64,000 bases of DNA from Astropecten irregularis. Its lineage: Eukaryota; Echinodermata; Asteroidea; Paxillosida; Astropectinidae. Under the pieces are notes generated by a model. The model was not told where the DNA came from. It did not search any database and saw only the letters and a list, made by a program, of their open reading frames with translations. Each line of letters starts with the position of its first letter. Positions within the stretch are counted from its first letter, which is position 1. Positions 35,143 through 44,383 of this stretch are shown one piece after another. The stretch spans positions 2,492,001 through 2,556,000 of the forward strand of contig OZ020265.1 in the NCBI GenBank assembly GCA_963971285.1, written 5' to 3'. Both the position numbers and the translations under genes were made by a program.

Positions 35143-35144
35143 TA

Positions 35145-35317
35145 TGTTGTGTTTCATTGTTTATGTAACTGGCCCGTTTTGGCCTATAGAGGGCGCACTT
35201 TATATTTACACCGTAACCATGCTGTTTTGGCATCCATGTTGGATTCGTTACGAAATACAGAGTCTGCTCTTCGTAAATCTGCTCCAGTTCATTTGTATAT
35301 TCTGAGTGTACATAACA
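35145..35317 (+). repeat. 3' LTR of the gypsy element
   Basis: Same 173-bp sequence as 30969-31141, with no difference found by eye. It is followed by the GACAT target duplication. Confidence 0.93.
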
Positions 35318-35322
35318 GACAT

Positions 35323-36409
35323 CATCTACACTGACTTTGCCAAAGCTTTTGACAGTGTTAATCATGATCTGCTACTTCATAAACTTGCTTCTTATCATGT
35401 ACATCCATTGTTACTTAATCTGTTACGTAGTTATCTGTCTGAAAGGAAACATCGAGTTGTTGTTGAGGGTGAATGTTCTGAATGGAATCCTGTTCCTTCA
35501 GGCGGGCCACAAGGTTCAGTGCTAGGCCCATTGTTGTTTACCTTATTTATTAATGATCTGCCATCAACACTTGTCAACAAATCACTACTGTTTGCAGATG
35601 ATATGAAGGTTTTTCGACAGGTTTATAATGATTATGATTGTTTATCATTACAACATGATTTGACTTTATTACATGCATGGTGTACAACATGGAAACTAAA
35701 TCTAAATTTTCAGAAATGTTCTGTAATGAGTGTCACACTTAAGAAGAAACCTGACATGTTCAACTATTCTATAAGTAATTGTGTATTGAACCGTGTTTCA
35801 ACTCAGCAGGATCTTGGCATTTTGATAGACAGTAGGTTGAATTTCATAGCTCATGTGAATTCCATTGTGAAGAAGGCTAATCGCATTATTGGTTTGGTGT
35901 GGCGAAACTTCCGACATTGTAAAAATGAACATGTACTCCGTACTCTGTATTGTTCCCTCATCAGACCCAAACTAGAATATTGTACAGTAGTGTTTAATTC
36001 CATTTCTCATTCACAATCTCAGCGACTGGAGAAACTACAGCGACGTTATTTATTCTTTATGTATAAGACCCTTCATAATGATCCAGCTAATCTGTCCTAC
36101 ATTGAACTTTGTGATTTATTTAGTTTACGAACCCTTCTGGAAAGGAGAACTGTTAATGACTGCTTATTTCTGTATAAATGTATCCATAACCATTATAATC
36201 TAACCACTGATCTCCCATTTGCTCTCCATGTACCTGAACGTCGAACCAGATCGGCTTCCAAACACATCCTACATGTTCCAAGGAGCCGGGTGGAGGTACC
36301 CAAACAAGGATTTGTTTCGAGGATTACATCTACCTACAACCGACGCCATGAAACATATTTGGGGCACCAACTGTACACTCTTTCCGTAAACAGATTTATA
36401 GAAGTATAA
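35323..36409 (+). pseudogene. LINE ORF2, 3' part: reverse transcriptase palm to C-terminus
   Basis: Continuation of the LINE after the gypsy insertion; the GACAT duplication (30964-30968 and 35318-35322) makes the two halves meet in frame. It contains YTDFAKAFDSVNHDLL (first catalytic Asp), PSGGPQGSVLGPLLF, the catalytic FADD (35591-35602), LGILIDSRLNF and the C-terminal region, ending at TAA 36407-36409. This half has no stop of its own. Confidence 0.87.
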
Positions 36410-36660
36410 TTTCCTAACTCTGAATGTATATATCCCTTGTTTAATCACTCAAAGTCTATAGATCTAAATTTTTACTGCATGTATTTATTATTCATGAGTA
36501 TTGTTTGTTTATTTGGTTGTTAGTTATTGTATATTGTTAGTTTCTTGGATTATATTATGTTGGTTTAATTTGTTTTTGTAAATTTTGTAAATGACTAATG
36601 TATTTATTTTCAGTTTATTTTTCATGATACCTGTAATTGGCAGATCTCTGCTGTTGGTTA

Positions 36661-36694
36661 TCCAATAAATAAATAAATAAATAAATAAATAAAA
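36661..36694 (+). repeat. (AAAT)n tail of the LINE
   Basis: CCAATAAATAAATAAATAAA-type run closing the LINE 3' end. Confidence 0.85.
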
Positions 36695-36834
36695 TAAACT
36701 GGAAACTCAGTCGAGCCAGCGGAGTCGGAGCATTTTTACAATAATACAAGCAAGTTTGTTCCCAAACATTCATGATCAAAGTTTTTCTTTCTTCATCCTC
36801 CAGTATAATATAAAACCGAGGAGGTGCCCTTAGG

Positions 36835-36962
36835 GAGAGTTTCCCATAGGGTAGTGCACAAACTTTAAATACCTATTTCTAAACATCCTCCAAACCAATT
36901 AACTTGAAATTGTCATGTGTTCATATTGAGAGCATTCTCTGTCTTCTTTTAAAATGTGGACA
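36835..36962 (-). repeat. Inverted copy of the 5445-5595 repeat
   Basis: Reverse complement carries GGTTTGGAGGATGTTTAGAA and the CCCTATGGGAA end seen at 5445-5595. It is followed at 36960-37060 by several TCTCCCTAA words and no gene. Confidence 0.6.
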
Positions 36963-37433
36963 TTAAAGGTAGCTGGTACTTTAGAGAGACATCGCAAAGT
37001 CTCCCTAAGTCCCGATGTCTCCCTAATGTCCACTTTCAGATGCTAACGTGTCTCCCTGAGACCACATTTGTAATTATATGGGTTTGGATAATCCCCATTT
37101 CCAGAGGAAACGCAAGAAACACGATTTTTCCAAGGCAGTGTCAAGTGGCAAAAGAAATCCGGTAAGCAAAGCAAAAGGTTAGAACGAAGAACACCAAAAC
37201 CATTGAACACGCTCAGCAACAGCAACAGAATAGCAAAACAATAAAAATAAACATTTTTATGCATCATGAACGACCCTACACCAGAATGAAACCAAATACC
37301 AAAAGCTTAGAAAGTATCAACTTTAAGGTGCAATGACTTTTATTTTAGCCTGTGCTAATTACAGAACCTTAAGTATTTACTGTGTTAAGGTATTTCTTTT
37401 ATTATGAGTTACTACCCTGTATACCTTAAATTT

Positions 37434-37960
37434 GGGGCGAGCACAATGTATTATACGGGCGAGCAGTCACTGCAATGTTAATGGTCTGATTTGTTTTCTT
37501 CTCCAACCTCGGATTAACAAACCATGAACTGAGCGTTGGAATTCGCAGAACTCTGGACTCGCCGTATATAAACAGGGGACTTCGTCATCCTCGGCCCTCA
37601 CTCTTGCGTTTTTCTTCAGTTCCGTAAAGACGTTGTTGCAGAACACCAGTGGTTCTTCACCGGGAGTTTGCCACGGCCGCCGCCCTTAATTCATCCGGGA
37701 TTTCATTTTCGCGTATGCGTACACCGTCTTCCTTGGACAAGCGTTGACGGCTGAACTTTTCTCAAGGGACTAAGGTAGTTCTGATTTATTGGCTGCTCGC
37801 CCCACTAAATTTTGTAACTTTTCGTAACCCGTTGTTTTTCAGTGACTGTATTTTGAGATGTTTCTTTAATAATATTAAATAATATTTATCTGAACGTAGT
37901 CTTTCTTGTGAATTGTGCTTACGTTTGACTTGTGTTGTTCCCTTATTTCCGAGGGCGTGG
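37434..37960 (+). promoter_or_regulatory. Promoter-like segment, possible LTR remnant
   Basis: A strong TATA box (CCGTATATAAACAGG, about 37562-37576) is followed by GC-richer leader-like sequence. GGGGCGAGCA near 37434 and its complement near 37794 form an inverted pair. No ORF follows. It may be a solo LTR or the 5' end of a decayed element; no target duplication was found. Confidence 0.35.
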
Positions 37961-38087
37961 GTTTATTTTAACTTTTAGTGTTTGGGGGGAATTGGTGGTT
38001 TAAAGAGGATGTTCAACACTCAACAAACCTCGTTTTATTTGTTAGAACTATGATCCTTAAATTACTTGACATGAGAAAATAAAAATG

Positions 38088-38316
38088 TTTATCTCGCACT
38101 GAACACAGAAAGAGAGTCTTTAAAAAAAAAATTATCTCGATATGCTCAAACCGCAAGCTCCCCAAAATTCAGATTCTCTTAATTTCGTCAATGGCGGAAG
38201 CAGACAAATCTGTGTGATTTCGTGACGTAAGATATTGGAGTCTTTGCGGGAGCTTTTGCGGGCTGAGACAAAAATTATTAAAAAATACTCTCTGTCTGTG
38301 TTCAGTTTGAGATAAA
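38088..38316. mobile_element. MITE with 30-bp inverted ends
   Basis: TTTATCTCGCACTGAACACA at the left and the reverse complement of TTTATCTCAAACTGAACACA at the right; three mismatches over 30 bp. 229 bp, non-coding. Confidence 0.72.
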
Positions 38317-39316
38317 AATTTGAAATTTTCTGCAAAAGGGGGTATTTTTTACTACTTATGGAGGGTTTTTAAAACATGTCTCAGGGGTATAATTACAACC
38401 GCGTTTGTGCCCTTAGAAATCAGCATTTATTATCAAGTTATTCATAAAATGAAAGAATGTGATCTCCTCTACAGGATCAAATACTGCAAATATATGAGCG
38501 TTCGAAAATATGCATCATCTTTACTGTGAAAAAAAAGTCATTTACTTAGTAAGCCGTAGCTTAAGTAGTGCAGGGCTGACGGTCAAAAATATTAGGCAAA
38601 ATGTACTTTTTTGCTATATTTGTCAAAAAAGATGCAACATTCTTCAAATTGAAATAAACCAACAGTGGACTGTTTTGAGTATAATAAAATCCCTTATTTA
38701 ACATTTGGGAATAGATTGCTCTTTTGACTATACAAACTATTTATATTTAAGTTTTAATGTATTGTGGAGGGTGGATCAACCCTTTTGGGCACACACGTAA
38801 TTGGAGGAATGGATCAGGCAGGTGCCGCCCGCACATCAACATAAATATCCATTTTGCACATGGCATCGACAGAGGGCGCTATACACGGGGTAATTGTCAA
38901 TATCGTAGCATTGATGACGTGCTGTTTGAATATCCTGTGGCAGTATATCTTAGTGGTACGGACCAGTAAATAATTTCTCATAGGCTCCCATGCTAAATGG
39001 CCAATTAAAAAAAATATATATTAAAAATACTCAGAAGTTTCTCAGACACTCAAGCTGAAAACTGCCATGTTGACTGGTGCCAGACTAAAAAGAAATGTAC
39101 CCCTCCCCCAAAGGCCAAAGTAGAGCGACTTCAGAGACTGATTTCAGTCCAAACAGCTCAAAGTGGAAAGTCCAAACTCTGGTGACCGGGTTCCGTCAAT
39201 TTTCTTTACAAGACTTCCCATGTATGGCCCAGCAAATAAACAAAAAAAATAGGGTATACAAAATAACGAGCCTCGCGAACTGACTTGGACCTATTTACTG
39301 GTCTGCACTCATAGAC

Positions 39317-39478
39317 CAGGGGTCGATTTCACCAAACTCTTCGTAACTAACTATCAATCGTAGGACTTTTGATGTATTGAAACCCTACGTGGGATATAGG
39401 CCCCCTACGATGGGTTATCATTCGTAACTCGAGTTACGATCATCGATCGATCGCATGGCTTCGTGAAATCGACCCCTG
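39317..39478. mobile_element. 162-bp MITE with CAGGGGTCGATTTCAC ends
   Basis: CAGGGGTCGATTTCAC at the left end is complemented by GTGAAATCGACCCCTG at the right, an exact 16-bp match. Fragments with the same end appear near 1323, 27850 and 59218, so this is a small family. Its middle has TTCGTAAC/GTTACGA words. Confidence 0.8.
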
Positions 39479-39934
39479 GAGGAAAACCCTCCAGGTCCAT
39501 GGTCGCAGTACATTGTCGCCGCAACATTGTGATTGTAGGAAATAAGAGCATTTTAAAATGATCGACCGCGGCATCTGTCACTAGATGTAGTCCAGGATAC
39601 GTCCTCAGACCTGGGGGTCGATCTTGTAGCTGGGTCGTACTTCCATATACGTTTGTGCAGAAAATAATTTGTTTTTATACAAAAAAGTGAAAACATGCGG
39701 GGGGAGCAACCCCATGTTTCTTAAAGATCAACTCCAACGATTTCAATTCTTTTCAAATCATATATCATTGTGTTCAGTATGTAATAAATTACACAGATAT
39801 TAAAGAAATATGTTTGGTTTGCGTGTGAATTTTGCGTTATTTGGTTAGGAATTCTGGACGGTTTCTGTCAAGTTTCTGAAAACTTTCCAGAAACAGTGGG
39901 TATACTACAAACGCACAAAGATACGACCCCAAAG

Positions 39935-40030
39935 TAGAACTGGGTAGCTCAGTTAGTAAGATGATTCGGAAGTCGCCGGTTCGAGTCCCGTTCCAGTCAA
40001 TTTTTCGTTGTTCACTTGTCAATGTTTAAA
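39935..40030 (+). mobile_element. tRNA-derived SINE-like element
   Basis: GGGTAGCTCAGTTAGTAAG (A-box-like) and GCCGGTTCGAGTCCCG (B-box), then the family tail CAGTCAATTTTTCGTTGTTC. The acceptor stem does not pair, so it is not a tRNA gene. Confidence 0.6.
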
Positions 40031-40688
40031 AACTGATTTACCTTTAAGGTGAAGATGTGTCTCAATCATACATTTCTCAATTTCGTTTAACTTATCTACT
40101 GCAAAATAATCACAACACGCAATAATGATTCCCTTTATGATAACATTATTTCGTTCAGTATGTATTTGTATCTATAATCTTTACGATATGGAATATATTG
40201 CCTATAAAATAAAATGTATTCAGTTTATATCATTCGTGTAGTTTTGCTTGCGATCAAATATTATAATTTAAAGAAGCACTGTATCTGCTATTCAACTTGC
40301 TCTGGGTATTGGTGTGGGAATTATGTATAAGCAGCAGCAGCGTTATTCGATATTTATTTAACTTGTTCGAAAAAGGCAACTTTACTTAGTCATGGTGTGG
40401 GAATTCGGTGTAAATGGACCGGATCGAAACTAATGAGAAATTTTCCATCTTGTAAAAAGACACCTTTTATATATAGTGCTTTGTTACATGGGTGTATTAG
40501 TATGGTTGTTATTATAACACATAAGTGAATAAAAGGGAAACAAAAACACTAAACTGAAATATAGAAGTAATATTTATTAAATGAATTTGTAGTTATGCGA
40601 AGAACATACAGTTCAAGACACTTAGTCCATTTTGTTTGTTCCATTATCCTCCACTGTACAGAAAATATTTTCTGTAATTTAATTATGT

Positions 40689-40832
40689 TACGGAGCTCTA
40701 AAGGAGCCAACCGACCTGCTAAAATCCTGAGATTAAATTATCTCAGGATGTCGCCATAATGCGCATGTCGTTTTTCCGAAATAATTTATCTTAGGATTTC
40801 AACAAATCGGATGGCACCTCTAGAGTTCCGTA
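40689..40832. mobile_element. Palindromic MITE with about 55-bp arms
   Basis: TACGGAGCTCTAAAGGAGCC at the left is matched by the complement of the right end (TACGGAACTCTAGAGGTGCC), continuing through AAATCCTGAGAT for some 55 bp with several mismatches. A second copy lies inverted at about 63012-63162. Confidence 0.72.
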
Positions 40833-40904
40833 GTAAGTAGATCCAGGAATGTATTTGCTGCCAAATGAACAAAGATAATTGACGATTAGGGACACCACAA
40901 ATAA

Positions 40905-41000
40905 ATGGCCGGATAGCTCAATTTGTAGAGAACCCGTACGGTATTCCGGAGGTCGCTGGTTCGAATCCCGCTCACGTCATTTTTCTTTGTTCAATTTCCA
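40905..41000 (+). mobile_element. tRNA-derived SINE-like element
   Basis: A-box-like GGATAGCTCAATTTGTAGAG and B-box GCTGGTTCGAATCCCGC, then a CTTTGTTCAATTTCCAATGA tail. The 62860-62960 copy matches it closely on the opposite strand. Confidence 0.65.
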
Positions 41001-41419
41001 ATGACAAATCATTATAAATAGTTTGTGTATAGCTCAAATGTTGCCAAATATCGATGCTCAGGGCGCTTTACGATTCCATTCAAACTTAAATCAAATTGAT
41101 ATTTAATAATAAAAATATGAATTTAAGATGCAACTGTAAATCTGAATAGATAAGTAAATATAAGAGTATTAGGAACGTTATTTAAACAACACAATCATAC
41201 GACAATTCCAACCATGACAGTACATGACACGTAAATAACATGAGAAAAATTGTTAAATATTTAACCAAAAGAATAAAATTATAGCACTATATCTGAACCC
41301 AGAAACACCATATTACCAATATGATAATAATACACATACGAATATTGTAGCGCCGGTTACACAAACGACGACAATAACATATTTTTTTAAGCGATATCTA
41401 ATCTTAATATTGTTTTATT

Positions 41420-41782
41420 TTAAAGGTACTTTCATACTTTGGTAGCATACCAAAACACAAATCTTCACAGATTTACCTTTAACTTACAGGGTATAAAGAT
41501 ATGGTGATGGTAAAATCGTACCGTTAAAATCTGTCTGTCTGAAATGCTGTATTTATCCAGAAAAGAGTGAAACCAATGACCAAAATTATGTTTGATCTTT
41601 TAAGGATCAAAAAGAGAAAAGACTTATGAAATACTGTGGCCGTTTTTCACTGTTTTTCTCAAAAAGTTGGCACCGTATTTTACTGAAATGTTCACAGATG
41701 ACTATAACTGTATTCCCCTTCATATTTATGCCCACGAATCTGTATTTCTTTGACAAAAACTAAAGTATGATATTACCTTTAA
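41420..41782 (+). mobile_element. TTAA-flanked MITE, copy 2
   Basis: TTAAAGGTACTTTCATACTT at the left and AAAGTATGATATTACCTTTAA at the right (inverted, with one gap). 363 bp, non-coding; the best-preserved pair of ends with copy 63394-63759. Confidence 0.68.
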
Positions 41783-41929
41783 GTAGCAATAATTGTCATA
41801 ACCATTCAAATATATCATATAGCAATAATTACTATAAACATTCAAATATTTCATATAGCATTAATAACTTTAACCAATGATAATATGTTATTATTAATGA
41901 CCTATCATTTTCCTCTTAAACTACCAATG

Positions 41930-44080
41930 ATTATTTATCAAGTGTTGACAACAAAGTTAATATCGGCTTTGCATTTACCACATTTGGCACCATTATTCAA
42001 TAAATCTTGGATATGCATTTACACCTATATCATTAAAAAAAAAAAGCTCCACCGACTGACCAGTACCATTTAAAACTAACCGCTACCCCAAAATGTACGA
42101 CATACGTTGTTTCTACATGGACTTGCATCTGATACAGGCATTATATATCTATATAAGGAATAATACAAATAGTTTGAGGTGAGATAATACGCTTATAATA
42201 TCATGTATTTTACGAAGGGTTAGCATATCATGATTAAGTGACATTATGCCATTATGACATTATAGTGTTCACAAATTATCTAATATGGATTTTGCATTTA
42301 CAATTTCCAATATATCTTGGATAGCATTCACATGTATATTATTTAGAAAGAAGAGCATAAACCATTGACCTGTTGCCTTTAAGACTGGCCACTACCACAA
42401 CAAGGTAAAACACATTTTGTTTTGTACCAAAAAAACAAACAATAAAGACATGAAAGAGAATACATCAAAATCAATAATAACATATATATTATTTTGTACA
42501 TGAACTTGCAAGTAATATAAGCGTTATGGTTCTGCGAGACAATTCGGAAATAATATCATTCATTTACAAACGGCAAATGGCTGGAGAATAACGATAAAGT
42601 GGACATTTTGGTCTGGGGGTGGTGCATTATTTTAAGGTACACGTATGAAATGATTTTTATTCTTTGCATGGACTCCTCAGCCAAAAGTCTTCGGTTAACA
42701 TATAGTAAAAACTACAACAATCAAGCTTTCAGCTTTACCTTGCTGTATGGGACGATTGCCTCAGAAACGTATGAGTATCTGTTATTATTATATATATTTT
42801 TTTTCTTTTCATGAGAGCCTATGGAAAAGATATTTACTGGCCTCCAGCCCAAACGTATGAATAGGAGTAACCAGGCCGCCATCGAAGACACAAGACAATA
42901 GGCACGTTCTCACACACCAAAAAAGCGCGAATATTTGGTTCGCGATTTGCAGTGCGACCAAAATAGTCGCGCTTATTTGTGTGTGGACACAAATAAGGCA
43001 CGTTCTCACACACCGAAAAAACAAGACTTTTTGGGTCGCGATTTGCAGCGCGACCCAAATAGTCGCGCTTTTTGTTGTGAGAACGTGCCTAATGACGAAA
43101 AAAGGTAATACGCTGAATTGTGTGCGCGCAGCGCGCAGTGAGGACACATTAATTTTGCCCAAGCAAAGAGTCACATACAATACTGCCTGGTAATACAATA
43201 GTGTTGTGTGAAACATAGTTTCCAAACAAAGACTTTAAGTTGATGTTCAGTTTGGTTTTACAAACGGCCACCTTCATTTGCGAATGTATTTGGAGCGCTT
43301 GAACTAATGTAATGGTCTTTTATTTACGTAATTACTATAAACTACCACTAATCATTATTTATCAATTGTTCACATACAAATTAATATCGACTTCGCATTA
43401 ACCACAATACATCCGAAAAGGGTAAAACATTAGTGTCTACATGAACTTGCAACTGATATAATCGTTCATATACTTAATTAAGGAATAACTTCGAAATATG
43501 TCATTATTAATCATATAATTATTATAATAAACTACTACAAAAAAATTTCTATCAATTGACATATAAATTAATTTCGACTCTGCATTTACCACAGAAGACA
43601 CCATAATCAAAACAAAAAAACTTGGATATGCAATAACATCTATATTTTTTTAAGAATGGAGAGCTTAAACGATTGACCAGTAGCATTTTAAACTGACCAC
43701 TACCACAAAAAAGGTACAACGTACGTTCTTTTGTATTTGAGCGTGCCACTCAGAACTTATTTTTTAGGAATATTACAAATAATATAAGGTGAGGCAATCC
43801 GCTTATATACAAATTGTTAGGATGTAATAATTAAGTGACATTTAGCCCCCCAGGAGTGCACATCTATATATCGATTATTTACCTAAGATAACACTATACT
43901 ACTATATGCACAGCATACTATCTGTCTCGTGTTCACATATAAATTAACATCGACTTTGCGCTTACTGCAATGAACACAATTTTCAGTATATCTTGGACTT
44001 GTAGATCTTTTAAAAATGAGAGTATGAACCATTGTCCAGTGGAATTTAACACTGACAGCTACCACAATAAGGTAAAACAT
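41930..44080 (+). repeat. Degenerate tandem units of an AT-rich repeat
   Basis: At least five diverged units (near 41930, 42250, 43370, 43550 and 43920) share the order: ATCAATTGTTCACA-like, CTTTGCATTTACCACA, ATATCTTGGATATGCA, TTTAAACTGACCACTACCAC, AAGGTAAAACA, TACATGAACTTGCAACTGAT. A non-homologous block with a MITE (42899-43094) interrupts them. Non-coding. Confidence 0.6.
42899..43094. mobile_element. Two adjoining copies of a palindromic MITE (GGCACGTTCTCACA ends)
   Basis: The second copy, 43006-43094, is complete: AAGGCACGTTCTCACA at the left, TGTGAGAACGTGCC at the right, and inner palindrome TCGCGATTTGCAGCGCGA. The first, from 42899, lacks its right end. The right half of another copy is at 9335-9382. 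Confidence 0.7.
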
Positions 44081-44383
44081 ATATTATCTTGTAAATGATC
44101 TTGGATCTTATAATAATTTTTTTTATTTTTATTAAGATTTTTTTTTTTATATCATGCAATTAATATATGCTGTGATTATGAACAAGCCACTTAGTGAAGT
44201 GCTTAACTACGTCCTTAATGAGCAATAACTTGTTTGCATTAATCAATCTCTTCGAATAATTTTAGCTGATTATCAGAACCTATTCAGTGCTTCAAGGTGG
44301 TGTGGAGACTAGATAAAGTTTGGGTTTACATGAGAGTTGCGTCGAGAAAACCGGCAGCAAGTGGATATGATAATTCACTTTTC

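Larger units (their letters stand above)
30969..35317 (+). mobile_element. Full-length, recent Ty3/gypsy retrotransposon
   Basis: A 4349-bp element with identical 173-bp LTRs (30969-31141, 35145-35317), primer-binding site, one uninterrupted gag-pol frame, polypurine tract and a 5-bp target duplication GACAT on both sides (30964-30968, 35318-35322). It lies within the reverse-transcriptase frame of the LINE. Identical LTRs mean little time since insertion. There is no envelope gene. Confidence 0.95.
28500..36695 (+). mobile_element. CR1/Jockey-type LINE, split by a gypsy insertion
   Basis: Endonuclease plus reverse-transcriptase LINE with an AAATA-type simple-repeat tail at 36661-36694. It is interrupted at 30969-35317 by an LTR element. 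The 5' boundary is uncertain: the leader from about 28500 has broken frames. 36410-36660 is its 3' UTR. Confidence 0.82.
40689..42055 (+). repeat. 1.37-kb composite repeat, inverted permuted copy at 62685-64000
   Basis: 40689-41172 matches the complement of 62685-63165, and about 41184-42055 matches the complement of 63175-64000. The order of the two halves is exchanged in the right copy. The unit includes a palindromic MITE, a SINE-like piece and a TTAA-flanked MITE. Confidence 0.75.

Noticed and set aside
35118-35144. Envelope gene after gag-pol
   Set aside because: Only 27 nt separate the stop codon from the 3' LTR, all taken up by the polypurine tract and its flank.
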